NCBI RefSeq assembly: GCF_017368475.1
Contig: NZ_JAFNJE010000010.1
Coordinates: 62,001-126,000 of the forward strand
DNA length: 64,000 bases
Reading direction: 5' to 3'
Source: Alteromonas sp. 5E99-2
Lineage (GTDB): Bacteria > Pseudomonadota > Gammaproteobacteria > Enterobacterales > Alteromonadaceae
The notes under the pieces are model-generated. The model saw only the letters and a program-made list of their open reading frames with translations. It was not told where the DNA came from and did no database searches. Made by a program: the position numbers and the translations under genes. Positions 8,081 to 18,236 of the stretch are shown piece by piece (the first letter of the stretch is position 1; each line of letters starts with the position of its first letter).

Positions 8081-9076
8081 ATGAAAATAGTCTTCGTCTT
8101 ATTTCTTGCTGTCATAGTCTTTGTTTTGTTTGTGGTTAATTCTCAAGATACCGCGATTAATACAGATAACTTAGCGAGCGATAACGTCGAACAAAGCCGC
8201 TCAATTCCATCATCAAATAGCGAAACAACAGACATAGCTAATGCAAATAAAGAGTCTATAAAACAAGAAAAAAGTTCATTAAATCAAACACAAAAAAACA
8301 ACTGTATTGAAGCCTGTGAAGATGTATTAAACGCTTTGCACCTAGGAACTCCCCTTACTTCTAAACAACTTGAATACATCGGAAACACCCCTTTAATTAT
8401 TATCGAAAATCTAATGCATTCACCGGAAAAACTGGCTATTTTAATCAGTTTAGGTTTCGAAAATGATGACGATATCGACAATATCCAAAGAAGCTTAGTA
8501 GCCGAAAAAATAAAAATTAACTTATCCCATGAGCAACAAGAATATTTAGCCAATGCGTTGTTTGATTCCAATAATAAGCACGAAAAGCTCGTTGCATTAG
8601 AATTGATGACAAACATCATCAAGCAAGACAATGCTGACTTAGCAAGTTTTACACGTATATTAAATGAAGAAACTGATTCTGAAATACTCATCAGAGCCAT
8701 CAATTTAACTCAGCAAGCCCAAGGGAAAAATAACAAGCTAAATCTGATGTCTGGGTTGACGGAAATTATCCATGGTGATCATTCGCCTCATATTACAGGT
8801 AACGCACTTCTAGCAAAAGCAGCGATTGCGCCCTCCCCTTCACATATCTATCGCGATGTACTGAATGCAGCTTATAGTTACTCAGATCAAAGCAAAGAGT
8901 TTGGCTTAACTGTTATTGCTTCTGTCCTTGAAAAAGACACGACTAACGAAGAAAACAGAAGCGGATGGGAGTCTGATTCAAATTTACAGCAAGTCATTGA
9001 ATCAATTGCTGACAACAAAGATACAGATATAAAAATCAGGCGTATAGCATTGAATTTGATGGATAATTACTACTAA
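8081..9076 (+). CDS. Membrane-anchored or exported alpha-helical solenoid protein, unrecognised
   Basis: 331 residues. One hydrophobic N-terminal segment (about 2-20) anchors or exports the protein; a low-complexity Ser/Asn/Glu/Lys linker (22-72) follows, then about 260 residues of regularly spaced amphipathic helices (for example LTSKQLEYIGNTPLIIIENL and HEKLVALELMTNIIKQ), suggesting a HEAT-like solenoid. I see no enzyme motif. CIEACEDV near 76-83 holds the only close cysteine pair. A good ribosome site (AAGGTAG) precedes the ATG. It lies 20 bases beyond the terminator of the alginate lyase and could be expressed by read-through, but a functional link is unproven. Confidence 0.65.
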   Translation: MKIVFVLFLAVIVFVLFVVNSQDTAINTDNLASDNVEQSRSIPSSNSETTDIANANKESIKQEKSSLNQTQKNNCIEACEDVLNALHLGTPLTSKQLEYIGNTPLIIIENLMHSPEKLAILISLGFENDDDIDNIQRSLVAEKIKINLSHEQQEYLANALFDSNNKHEKLVALELMTNIIKQDNADLASFTRILNEETDSEILIRAINLTQQAQGKNNKLNLMSGLTEIIHGDHSPHITGNALLAKAAIAPSPSHIYRDVLNAAYSYSDQSKEFGLTVIASVLEKDTTNEENRSGWESDSNLQQVIESIADNKDTDIKIRRIALNLMDNYY

Positions 9077-9202
9077 AAAATACGCTTGATAATATTGTTA
9101 ACAATTTCACCCTATTTCCCCTTAAATATCGTTCACTTTAGGTTTAAAATAGCCTATCGATTCGTCCTATTTTTTGACGTGAAGCTTGAGTGAGTACCCA
9201 GT

Positions 9203-9574
9203 ATGAAATTATTCGTTAAACTAATACGAAACCTATTAGGTTTTGTTATTGCATGTATTGATTATGTTACCCGAGGAACTAAGCTAAAGCGCCCACAGGA
9301 AGAGCAACAACAAATAAACAATGAACTCTCGTCATTATCTCTTTATCAATTTTTCGCATGTCCCTTCTGTATTAAAACACGCAGGGCTATGTATAAGTTA
9401 AATCTACCCATTGAAACACGAAGTGTTGCAGAAGGTTCTGCATACAGGGCTGAACTACTTGAGGGTGGAGGCAGAGTTAAAACCCCCTGTCTTCGTATTG
9501 AAAAAGAAGGTAATGTTGAATGGTTATATGAGTCTTCTGACATTATTCACTATTTACAAGAACGATTTACCTAG
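9203..9574 (+). CDS. Glutaredoxin/GST N-terminal domain protein with membrane anchor
   Basis: 123 residues. A hydrophobic N-terminal stretch (about 3-20) may anchor it. The thioredoxin-fold domain begins near residue 45 (LSLYQFFACPFCIKTRRAMY) with a CPFC redox motif at 53-56, the classic dithiol glutaredoxin type. KTPCLRIE carries the cis-proline and ESSDIIHYLQERF is the C-terminal glutathione-binding helix seen in both glutaredoxins and GST N-domains. It probably reduces disulfides or glutathione mixed disulfides at the inner face of the membrane. It seems to be transcribed alone. Confidence 0.8.
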   Translation: MKLFVKLIRNLLGFVIACIDYVTRGTKLKRPQEEQQQINNELSSLSLYQFFACPFCIKTRRAMYKLNLPIETRSVAEGSAYRAELLEGGGRVKTPCLRIEKEGNVEWLYESSDIIHYLQERFT

Positions 9575-9673
9575 AGGCTTTGTCTCCTAGTATATGTTCG
9601 ATTTGAAGGCATAAGTAACTTCGGATACTGTAACCTAATAACGTAGTAACAAGCCGTTTTACAAGGACGTATT

Positions 9674-11605
9674 ATGCTCAAGCATATTTTCTTAACCTCA
9701 GTTTTATTTTTTTTTGCTAGTGCCGTTTTCGGCTCTGAAGCAGATTACTCCCCATTTAGCAGACTACCTGCTAATCAAGATATAGAGTTATCACCAAAGG
9801 CAACACAAATTGCATTTGTTGAAAACAGTGTTGCCCATGAAGCTGCTATTTTGAAAGTTTTTAACCTAAAAACTCAAAAAATGCGTGCGTTATTAAACTC
9901 AGACAATAAACGAGTGAAAATTAACTGGGTTCATTGGAAAACCGAAGAAATATTAATGGTTAGTGTTCGATACGAATCTAAACGGCCGAATGGGCATCGC
10001 TTTTACCAAAGTCGATTGTACTCAATTGACACGACCGCTAAAAAGATAAAAAAAGTAGAAATGTTCCGAACCTCGAACCCAGATTACTCACCTCAATTTC
10101 GAGATGAAGTTGTACATTGGTTACCTGATAACCCGAAATATATACTCATGCAGGCTGATTTAGATTGGCCCCAACGTCCTGATGTGTACCGTGTGAATAT
10201 TAAAACAGGTAAACAAATACGGGTTGTTAAAGAACGTACAAAAATCAGGCACTGGATAGCAGACCGACAAGCAAAAGTAAGAGTGGGTTATGCTAGAGAC
10301 TACGACAATGAAAAAATTGTCTATTGGTACCGCGATAATGAAGATGAACGTTTCACACGTTTGTTTGAATACAATAACTTAACAGACAAGCCCATTAGGG
10401 TTCTAGGGTTCGACGCAAACCCTAACGAGTTGTACTACACCAAGTACGATGGCAATTTCAACGCCTTGTATAAAATGGATATGACAACGCGCAAATCCAC
10501 CCTGTTACTCAAACATGAAAAATACGACGTTTCCGGTTCTCTTATTGTATCGAAAGCTACTAACGACGTCATAGGGATAAGAGATTCACACTCACCGTTT
10601 GCGCGCTTTTACTTCGATAACACGCACTATGAATTCCATCGTAAACTCGAAAAATCCATACCTGAACACTACAATTCTCTGGTGAGTTTTAGCGACGACG
10701 AACAAATGTACATTATGAAAAGTCAGTCAGACAACTCACCTCCATTTTATTACCTTGGTGACAGACAAAAAAATCAGTTGCAGGGTCTATTAGCTACCTA
10801 TCCAGAAGCTGAAAAGCTCGATTTACCAAAGCATAAAAAAATCACATACAGAACAAGAGATGGATTAGAAATTGAAGCCTATCTCACTTTACCCTCAAAA
10901 GGTTCCGCTCCCTACCCGACGGTAATTCACCCTCATGGTGGCCCCGGTGTAAGAGATTATCGTGGATTTGATTCATGGGTATCCTATATGGTGAATAAAG
11001 GTTATGCGGTCTTACGCCCCAACTTTAGAGGTTCAAGTGGTTTTGGATACGAATTTTCTTCAGCACAATACGGACGTTGGGGTTTAGAAATGCAAGATGA
11101 CCTCACGGATGGTTTACAGTATTTATTTGACGAGGGTATTGCAGATAAAAACCGTATTTGTATTTTCGGCGCTTCCTATGGCGGTTATGCCGCTATGATG
11201 GCAACAGTAAAAACACCCGATTTATATACATGCGCAGTCAGTTTTGCAGGAGTAAGCGATTTAAATTTATTGAAAAAAGCGGAAAGTCGTTGGGTAGGTG
11301 GAGAGAAAATAGCCGATGTGCAAATTGGTGAAAAAAGCAGTGATGTAAAATCCCGCTCTCCTATTAATGGAGTAGACAAAATAATCACACCGTTACTTAT
11401 CATGCATGGTAGCGACGATATTGCCGTAAAAGTTAGGCAATCTAGACGTTTTGCTAAAAAATTAAAAAGCAGCAACAAAGACTTCAAATACGTTGAGCTT
11501 GAACAAGGTGATCACCATCTTTCAATTCAAGGCAACCGTTCATTGTTTTTTAAAGAATTAGACCTTTTCTTAACGAAGCATTTGGGTGAAATCAATGAAC
11601 AATAA
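9674..11605 (+). CDS. S9 family prolyl oligopeptidase-type peptidase, exported
   Basis: 643 residues with a signal peptide (about 1-20, ending AVFG). Residues about 30-380 form the beta-propeller-like N-terminal region; the alpha/beta hydrolase domain begins near KITYRTRDGLEIEAYLTLPS. The catalytic Ser is S501 in FGASYGGYAA, Asp D582 in HGSDDIAV, and His H614 or H615 in QGDHHLS. The oxyanion segment HPHGGPGVRDYRGFD is intact. Such dipeptidyl-aminopeptidase or acylaminoacyl-peptidase homologues trim peptides in the periplasm. It ends in a terminator and is convergent with the next gene. Confidence 0.9.
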   Translation: MLKHIFLTSVLFFFASAVFGSEADYSPFSRLPANQDIELSPKATQIAFVENSVAHEAAILKVFNLKTQKMRALLNSDNKRVKINWVHWKTEEILMVSVRYESKRPNGHRFYQSRLYSIDTTAKKIKKVEMFRTSNPDYSPQFRDEVVHWLPDNPKYILMQADLDWPQRPDVYRVNIKTGKQIRVVKERTKIRHWIADRQAKVRVGYARDYDNEKIVYWYRDNEDERFTRLFEYNNLTDKPIRVLGFDANPNELYYTKYDGNFNALYKMDMTTRKSTLLLKHEKYDVSGSLIVSKATNDVIGIRDSHSPFARFYFDNTHYEFHRKLEKSIPEHYNSLVSFSDDEQMYIMKSQSDNSPPFYYLGDRQKNQLQGLLATYPEAEKLDLPKHKKITYRTRDGLEIEAYLTLPSKGSAPYPTVIHPHGGPGVRDYRGFDSWVSYMVNKGYAVLRPNFRGSSGFGYEFSSAQYGRWGLEMQDDLTDGLQYLFDEGIADKNRICIFGASYGGYAAMMATVKTPDLYTCAVSFAGVSDLNLLKKAESRWVGGEKIADVQIGEKSSDVKSRSPINGVDKIITPLLIMHGSDDIAVKVRQSRRFAKKLKSSNKDFKYVELEQGDHHLSIQGNRSLFFKELDLFLTKHLGEINEQ

Positions 11606-11625
11606 CTTATAAAAATTAGAATAAC

Positions 11626-11655
11626 AGCAAGTGGAACAGATCCACTTGCTCGTTT
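11626..11655. terminator. Terminator hairpin between convergent genes
   Basis: AGCAAGTGGA (11626-11635) and TCCACTTGCT (11641-11650) form a perfect 10-bp stem with a 5-base loop, followed on the plus strand by CGTTTTCTT. On the minus strand the tail is poorer, so it mainly serves the S9 peptidase gene. Confidence 0.85.
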
Positions 11656-11657
11656 TC

Positions 11658-12458
11658 TTACTCATCCACCTCGGCTAAAAATATCTCTCTGTACGCTGCG
11701 TAACTAGACGCAAAAGTAATAGGTATCGCCACAAAAACGGCTAAACCAAAGCTCAGCATTACAATTAGATATAAGGCAACAAGCCAAAATCCAAAAAGTA
11801 AAAAAGGCAATGTATTTTTAAAGCAGCCTACAAAGCTCTCTTTCATAGCAGTGAGTACCGGCATATTGTGAAAAACAATTAAGGCCGGAGCAAACCACAC
11901 TGCCATAAACAATGGCGTTAACAGCAATAGAGCGAAGCACATCCCTAATAAAAGTTGAGTTACAACAAGGTTGGGGTTAGATAGAGCTTCATCTCCGTTC
12001 ACTATTTCTGTGTATGTATCACCCAAAAATGCAAACATCACTAAAGAACTTATCACAGCATATAAAAGTGAAAGTTGTATTAGCGGTTTTAAATTATCCT
12101 TAAAAGCCGCAAACAAATAATGAACATCAAATGGCTTACCTTCGTAAACCGCTTGGCATCCCTTCATGATCCCGCCCTGCCAAACATAAAAAAGTAACGT
12201 AGCAGCAATAAAACCCAACAAAGGCACGAGTTGTAACCCAATTGAAATCACAAGCCACAACAACGCAGTTATAACCCAGGCTCCAGCATCTCTCTTAAAT
12301 ATCCGAAATCCTATCATCACCCATTGGTTAGCAGCCGTAATTTTTTTCGCTTGAGGACCTACGTATTCTGCATTGTCCTGACGGGTATTAGCTTGTATTT
12401 TTTCATCTGTCTGTATCTGGTTTTTATCTTCTGACAATGTATTTCTCTGACAACTCAA
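11658..12458 (-). CDS. BPSS1780-like multispan membrane protein
   Basis: 266 residues as drawn. A polar N-terminus (about 1-45) leads into five or six hydrophobic segments: WVITALLWLVISIGLQLVPL, FIAATLLFYVWQGGIM, a pair near LIQLSLLYAVISSLVMFAFL, LLLGMCFALLLLTPLFMAVW and LFGFWLVALYLIVMLSFGLA. The layout, with WVMIGFRIFKRDAGAWV before the first span, resembles the BPSS1780 membrane protein family of unknown function. No ATG occurs before residue 48, so translation probably starts at a TTG; I used the one at 12458, while the TTG at 12437 has the better AGAG spacing. It is convergent with the S9 peptidase. Confidence 0.7.
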   Translation of the reverse strand: MSCQRNTLSEDKNQIQTDEKIQANTRQDNAEYVGPQAKKITAANQWVMIGFRIFKRDAGAWVITALLWLVISIGLQLVPLLGFIAATLLFYVWQGGIMKGCQAVYEGKPFDVHYLFAAFKDNLKPLIQLSLLYAVISSLVMFAFLGDTYTEIVNGDEALSNPNLVVTQLLLGMCFALLLLTPLFMAVWFAPALIVFHNMPVLTAMKESFVGCFKNTLPFLLFGFWLVALYLIVMLSFGLAVFVAIPITFASSYAAYREIFLAEVDE

Positions 12459-12791
12459 AGTCTGTTAACTTTATCTAATATAACACGTTCAAATTGATGA
12501 CATTACCAATTTAACGCTTCTGGTTTATTAACAATATGCAAACTTAACGGTCAGTTACAGCCATTGAGGTACGCTTAAAACGGGAGAGCACTAAACTAGT
12601 GGGCCTATCTGTTATTTTATATCTTAATACTTCAAGGCAAATAATTCAGCTTTCAGGAGTATGACCTCCAAAATTAGAAAATGTGAGTTACTATTATTTG
12701 TATCAAAAACATGCAAAACTTTAATGACAGACTAGAATTGTCATACACAAATCCAACTCTTTCTTTTAAGTAACAGAGCGTTATCATTATC
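12459..12791. other. Intergenic region, no gene seen
   Basis: 333 bases between the divergent BPSS1780-like gene and the diguanylate cyclase. It must contain both promoters. I see only a short inverted repeat TGACA/TGTCA near 12725-12745 and no riboswitch or convincing operator. Confidence 0.4.
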
Positions 12792-14771
12792 ATGGAAGCA
12801 CTAAGGCAGAAAAACTTGCCTCAATGTTATGTTCAACACCCTATTTCACCAGCGTCAAAACTGGTGCTGGCCTTGCTATTCCTGCTATTTTCACTTTTTT
12901 TTTGTTCCAAATCGTATAGTAAAGACACCTATACTGAACGCCAAGTAATCGATAAAGTTAATGCGCTAGAAACTGAGACTGACCTTACTCATCAGCAAAA
13001 AATAGAGTCACTGAATTCTCTAATCACGTTAAGCCAAAGTAAGCAGTGGCGACAGGCTCTAATTACATCAAAAATACTCAAAATTGAATTGATGCTACAT
13101 CTTGAACTCATCAACGAGGCAATAGCATTAGTCAATGAAATAAAGCAGGTTCGTTATGATGAATTAACCGCTATTGAGAAATCTCGTGTTGTTAGAGCTG
13201 AATTGAAATTTTATTCGACTCGAGGGTTCTTAGATAAATTGGAGGAAAGTCGATCTGAATTATTAAGATATGCCCGAATAATCGAAAAAGAGAATGGGAG
13301 TGAATTTGAAACCTTGGGCTACATATACAAAGCTATTGGTTACAGTTACTTTGACAACAATGAACTACCTCTAGCCATTGAGTATTTTAAACGGGCTTAC
13401 TCTTTGTTTATTGCAGTTGAAGGAAGTAGAAAAAATATTGCCGTACCCGGAATTTTATCTGCACTTGGGGAAGTTCACACCGAAGTTGGTGAAATAACAA
13501 AAGCACTTGAATATTTTGAAGAAGCTCTTGGGCTCTACAAAGAAAGAGGTAATAAATTTAATCAGTCTGTGGTGCTTTTTAATATTGGAAGAGCCTATTC
13601 AGCTAATAAACAGCCTGACACCGCAACGCATTATTTCCAACAATCTATGACAATAAGTGAGGAAATCGATGATGCAATAGGAATTGTTTGGAGCAAGCAA
13701 GAATTAGGTGAAATTGCACTTCAAAAGGAAGAGTGGGTATTGGCGTTAGCCTTATTTAATGAGACTTTACCTGCTTTTATAGAAGAAAACGATATTTTCC
13801 ACTCGTACTCTGCATTCAAAGGGAAAGTAAAATCTTATATTCAGCTTGGAAATTTAGACCGAGCTCAACTTGAATTAGACAAAGCAATTACGCTCGCTAA
13901 GCAATTTAAGTCGCCTACTCAGAAGCTTTCGTTACGTTTACTAGAGGCGGAGCTAGCTCATGCAAAAGGCGATATAGATAACCTTAACATGCTCTTTTTA
14001 GATGCGTTATCACTACAAGAAGATATTCACGAAATTCAACAAAAACGTTTAGTCACCCGTTATCGAGTTGAGTTTGATACTCAAATTAAAGAAAATCAAA
14101 ACAGGGAACTAACATTACAAAATCAGCTTAACGTAAAAAAAATTCAACGAAAAGAAACTCAAAATATCACTTGGATATCTGTTTCGTTGGCTTTTGCCTT
14201 GTGTTTAATCGTTATCGCATTCTCATTGTTTAAACAAGTAAAGATGCGCAAGCATTTTGCCAAAATATCATTAAGCGACCCGCTAACAAACCAACCTAAC
14301 CGCCGGGCTGTAATTGAATTTTCGCAACGTGCTTATGACAAGGCCCTACAAACCCAACAACCTTTAACAATAGCCATAATTGACCTTGATTACTTTAAGC
14401 GTATTAACGATGAATTTGGCCATGATGTAGGCGACAATGTTTTGAAAGCCTTTGGGCGAGCATGTAAAGAAGTGCTAAGAAAGCAAGATTATTTTGGTCG
14501 TTATGGTGGAGAAGAATGGATGCTGGTGATTACTGATACGAATGAAACTGTTTTACCAACAATTTTTGAACGAATCAGCGCAAAGTTAAATAAAGATAAC
14601 ATCAGCGGATTACCGATAGGTTTCGAAATTAACTTTAGTATGGGAGCTGCAACCACAGTTCCCTCCCCTAATCAGAAATTAACCAATGTAGTGAAAATGG
14701 CCGATAATCAACTTTATATTGCCAAAGAAAATGGGCGAAACCAATTAAGGTCAGCGGTAATGTCGGCCTAA
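12792..14771 (+). CDS. TPR-containing membrane diguanylate cyclase
   Basis: 659 residues. A hydrophobic segment (about 22-42) is followed by a periplasmic TPR array (about 60-430; GYIYKAIGYSYFDNNELPLA and ILSALGEVHTEVGEITKALE are typical repeats), a coiled linker, a membrane span (459-480), and a C-terminal GGDEF domain (about 490-655). The active-site motif is GGEEW at 572-576, with Trp in place of the usual Phe; the catalytic acids are intact. RKQD at 563-566, five residues before GGEEW, is a good RxxD inhibitory site. It should make cyclic di-GMP from GTP in the cytoplasm in response to a signal sensed by the TPRs. No EAL domain is attached. Probably monocistronic. Confidence 0.9.
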   Translation: MEALRQKNLPQCYVQHPISPASKLVLALLFLLFSLFFCSKSYSKDTYTERQVIDKVNALETETDLTHQQKIESLNSLITLSQSKQWRQALITSKILKIELMLHLELINEAIALVNEIKQVRYDELTAIEKSRVVRAELKFYSTRGFLDKLEESRSELLRYARIIEKENGSEFETLGYIYKAIGYSYFDNNELPLAIEYFKRAYSLFIAVEGSRKNIAVPGILSALGEVHTEVGEITKALEYFEEALGLYKERGNKFNQSVVLFNIGRAYSANKQPDTATHYFQQSMTISEEIDDAIGIVWSKQELGEIALQKEEWVLALALFNETLPAFIEENDIFHSYSAFKGKVKSYIQLGNLDRAQLELDKAITLAKQFKSPTQKLSLRLLEAELAHAKGDIDNLNMLFLDALSLQEDIHEIQQKRLVTRYRVEFDTQIKENQNRELTLQNQLNVKKIQRKETQNITWISVSLAFALCLIVIAFSLFKQVKMRKHFAKISLSDPLTNQPNRRAVIEFSQRAYDKALQTQQPLTIAIIDLDYFKRINDEFGHDVGDNVLKAFGRACKEVLRKQDYFGRYGGEEWMLVITDTNETVLPTIFERISAKLNKDNISGLPIGFEINFSMGAATTVPSPNQKLTNVVKMADNQLYIAKENGRNQLRSAVMSA

Positions 14772-14921
14772 GTACACTTAATACTGATTGGAATATTCAA
14801 CTGTGATCTATGACAACCACACCGTATTTTTTACGGTTTAATCCTTTATCTATCGCTATGAATATGGTGTATTAGATAACATATTTACGTTTCGCAGACT
14901 CTGCGTATTAACAATAAGACA

Positions 14922-17900
14922 GTGCTTTTGATTCAACATCCATTCTATATAGATAAATGGCAAGTAACACCGGCAACCAATACATTGCGTTTAGGCGATA
15001 TAGTTAAAACTATAGAGCCCAAAGCAATGAACGTTCTCATTCTATTGTGTCTTCGCCAAGGAGACGTTTTAAGTTCAGATGAGATAGTAGCTGAGTGCTG
15101 GGGCAACGCTGAAATCGGTGACAATCCTGTTCACAAAGTCATTACACAACTGCGCAAGGCATTGGGTGATAAAGCATCAACCCCGTCTTTTATAGAAACA
15201 ATTCGTAAACGTGGCTACCGAGTGATAGCCGAGGTAGCATTTCCACTGGAAGATACAGAGGAAGCATCTAGCACAGAATGGACTGGGGGCTCACCTTTTG
15301 TTGGACTTAGTGCATTTAATGCATCTGACTCTCATGTGTTTTTTGGCCGTAACGAACAAGTTGCTACATTACTTCGGCAGATATCAAAGCAAGTTCGGCG
15401 TAAGCGCACGTTTTGTTTGATTTTGGGGCCAAGTGGAACAGGTAAATCGTCTATAGTCAGCGCCGGAGTGCTCCCTAAACTACAATCAAGCCAAGGCTAT
15501 GATGGTATTAGAGTAGTTAGCTATACGAGTTTAGACTTTGCAGACATTTCAGATGGAAGACTTTTATTAGACCTTGCAGGTACGTTACTAGACTGGGACA
15601 TTGACGGAATCCCTGTCTTCGATGGTCTTAGTGCTGATAAACTTGCCAATGACCTGCAAACTAAACCTGATACAATTATTTCCCATCTTCAAACCGTCTG
15701 TGAAAACGCCTTCAATCCGGCACTCACTGTAAAAGTGCACTTGTTTCTTTTTCTAGATAGATTAGAAATTTTGCTTTCCTCGCCTGTATTCAGTTCAGAG
15801 GAAAAAGCGAACCTACTATTGTTAATTGAAAAATTGGCAACAGCTGAGTGCGTTATCGTATTTAGTGCATGCCGTAATGATTTCTATCCTTTAGTTGTAA
15901 CTCACCAAAGCTTAATGGCGGACAAAGCAAGCGGCGCACATTTTGATTTAGCAGCGCCGACTTATTCAGCCCTTTCTCAAATAATACGGCTCCCCGCCAG
16001 TGCAGCCAACTTAACTTGGACAAAAGATGAAAAAACGGGCTTATATTTAGATGAAATACTAGCAACCGAAGCGAGTAATAATCCAGATTCACTGCCTATG
16101 CTGCAATATACGCTTCAAGAGTTGTACTTGCAACGCAGCGAAAACAACGAGTTACAGGCTACCGTTTACCGTTCACTTGGTGGCATAGAAGGTGCCGTAG
16201 GGAAAAAAGCCGAAGAAATACACCAACAATTACCAGAGAGTCATCAGCAAGAATTCAGCTACATACTCTCCCTACTCGTCACTCTTAACTCCGACGGTCA
16301 AACAATCACTAGTCGAGCGGCACGATGGTCGCAATTGTCAAAAACGACTCAATATGATTTTGTACAAGCAATGATCGATAGCCGATTATTTGTCTCTCAC
16401 TTACAAAACAATGAACCTTGTTTTAGTGTAACTCATGAAGCTTTATTAAGACGTTGGCCAAGAGCAAGTGAATGGATAAAAGCGCATCGTGAGAGTTTAA
16501 TAATCAAAAGCCGGCTGCAAGAAGCCTCAAAACGTTGGGTACAAGAAAAACACAATAGTGCCTACTTATTGGCTAGCGGTAAGCCCTTACTTGAAGCACT
16601 CAGCCTCAAAAGCGATGCTGCGCTTACATTAGATCCAAACGAACTTAAACTTATTAAATTCTCTCAAAAGCGAGCAAAATTCAGGCGCTGGACCAGACAA
16701 GGCGTAGTTACCCTACTTTGTTTACTGACGTTTACTTCCGCTTTCATGAGCTACAAGGGCCAGCAATCTGAACAATTGGCACAAGAAAAACGACTGGAAG
16801 CAGAAAACTTATTAGGCTTTATGGTTGGGGAATTTGCTGACAAATTGCGTAGTGTACAGCGCATGGACTTGCTTGATGGGATAAGTAATAAAGCGTTAGA
16901 GTATTTTAGCACGCAAGAATCTCAGCCCAATAACACCCTTTTTTCCTTTACCGATAACAAAATAACACAACGGTCTCAGTTTCAACATGCTCAGACGTTG
17001 CAAGCCATGGGAGAGGTTGCTTATTCTCGTGGTACAAATAACGAAGCCGAGCAGGCATTTTTATCTGCGGAGTCCATTTTAAATACACTACTTGTGGAGG
17101 ATAAAAGTAACCTAGAGTTATTGCAGTTAAAAGGCCTTAATGCATTTTGGAGAGGGCAACTTGCATTTGATAGCGGACAGTCAGTTGAAGCTCAAACGGC
17201 CTTCGAAGAGTACTTGCTCCTCAGCCAAGCCATGCTTGAACTTGCACCTAACGACCTTGATGTACAAATGGAAGTAGCATACTCCCATTCAGCTTTGGGC
17301 TCAGTAGCGGCTTCTCGTCAAGATTATGTTTACGCATTACAATCTTTTGAATTAGCACTTGAGATAACTACAAAAGTACAAACTAAAAGGCCGAATAATA
17401 CACACTTACAGCTAGTAAAAACTGACTTTCTCACATGGATAGCAGATAGCCAAAAGCACCTTGGAAACCTAGCAAAGACACTGGAAATTCACAAACAAAA
17501 TCAAATCGAATTAGATGCAGTTCTAGCCTTCAACAGTAATGACGTGAATATAATAATATCACTAGGATATGCTCACTGGCACCAAGCAAGAATACTTTAT
17601 ACAACTAATAACTATATTCAAGCATATGAAAATATAGAAAAAGCAAAAGCCTATTTTAATAACGCGCTAGGGCAAGACCCTGACAATGTGGTTTGGCAAC
17701 AGCATAAAATGCGTATTCAAATTCTTCTATTCAACATAATTCAATTTCTATCAGAAAATCAAACTCAACAGCTCTCTCGGGCAAGAACTGAAACCGAGCA
17801 AGGTATTGATTTTATCAACCAGAGTAACGCTATTCCTCCCTTGCTTATTAATGAAATTATAGAGTTCTACCAAAGTAACAATAAATGGGATTTGAGTATG

Positions 17901-18215
17901 CTGTTTATACAAAAATCTCAAACTACTATTAATAAAAATAATAAAATTAATTGGTCTGGACTTTACAGATTAGCATATTCCCAACTACTCTTATTAACGG
18001 CGAGCCAAGAAGCCTATTCAAATAACACTTTGAACGCTCAAGGCAAATGTGAAGAAGCGATAGCTTATTTAACCCCTTTAGTCGCAAAAAGTAATAGTTT
18101 TGATTATTTGATACATTATGTTCAAGCTCACCAGTGTACGAACCAACTCAAACGAGTATCAAATGAAATCGCTATATTACGCACTATGGGAATTGTAGCT
18201 GAACCAATTTTTTAA
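14922..18215 (+). CDS. Winged-helix / nSTAND NTPase / TPR membrane signalling protein
   Basis: 1097 residues, starting from a GTG. Residues 8-105 form an OmpR/PhoB-type winged helix (EPKAMNVLILLCLRQGDVLS ... TIRKRGYRVIA), as in CadC-like regulators. PFVGLSAFNASDSHVFFGRN (125-144) is the entry to an nSTAND-type NTPase: Walker A GPSGTGKS at 169-176 and Walker B-like LFLFLDRLE at 274-282. One membrane segment lies at about 592-612, and the remaining 480 residues are TPR-like helices (QTLQAMGEVAYSRGTNNEAE), predicted outside the membrane. The design implies a one-component receptor: outer TPRs sense, the ATPase gates, the winged helix binds DNA. A small gene follows 21 bases downstream. Its ligand and target are unknown. 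Confidence 0.87.
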   Translation: MLLIQHPFYIDKWQVTPATNTLRLGDIVKTIEPKAMNVLILLCLRQGDVLSSDEIVAECWGNAEIGDNPVHKVITQLRKALGDKASTPSFIETIRKRGYRVIAEVAFPLEDTEEASSTEWTGGSPFVGLSAFNASDSHVFFGRNEQVATLLRQISKQVRRKRTFCLILGPSGTGKSSIVSAGVLPKLQSSQGYDGIRVVSYTSLDFADISDGRLLLDLAGTLLDWDIDGIPVFDGLSADKLANDLQTKPDTIISHLQTVCENAFNPALTVKVHLFLFLDRLEILLSSPVFSSEEKANLLLLIEKLATAECVIVFSACRNDFYPLVVTHQSLMADKASGAHFDLAAPTYSALSQIIRLPASAANLTWTKDEKTGLYLDEILATEASNNPDSLPMLQYTLQELYLQRSENNELQATVYRSLGGIEGAVGKKAEEIHQQLPESHQQEFSYILSLLVTLNSDGQTITSRAARWSQLSKTTQYDFVQAMIDSRLFVSHLQNNEPCFSVTHEALLRRWPRASEWIKAHRESLIIKSRLQEASKRWVQEKHNSAYLLASGKPLLEALSLKSDAALTLDPNELKLIKFSQKRAKFRRWTRQGVVTLLCLLTFTSAFMSYKGQQSEQLAQEKRLEAENLLGFMVGEFADKLRSVQRMDLLDGISNKALEYFSTQESQPNNTLFSFTDNKITQRSQFQHAQTLQAMGEVAYSRGTNNEAEQAFLSAESILNTLLVEDKSNLELLQLKGLNAFWRGQLAFDSGQSVEAQTAFEEYLLLSQAMLELAPNDLDVQMEVAYSHSALGSVAASRQDYVYALQSFELALEITTKVQTKRPNNTHLQLVKTDFLTWIADSQKHLGNLAKTLEIHKQNQIELDAVLAFNSNDVNIIISLGYAHWHQARILYTTNNYIQAYENIEKAKAYFNNALGQDPDNVVWQQHKMRIQILLFNIIQFLSENQTQQLSRARTETEQGIDFINQSNAIPPLLINEIIEFYQSNNKWDLSMLFIQKSQTTINKNNKINWSGLYRLAYSQLLLLTASQEAYSNNTLNAQGKCEEAIAYLTPLVAKSNSFDYLIHYVQAHQCTNQLKRVSNEIAILRTMGIVAEPIF

Positions 18216-18236
18216 TGAGTTTTAAAAGGGAAATAT

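Noticed and set aside
12459-12791. Cyclic di-GMP riboswitch upstream of the diguanylate cyclase
   Set aside because: No GEMM-like core sequence could be found in the leader.
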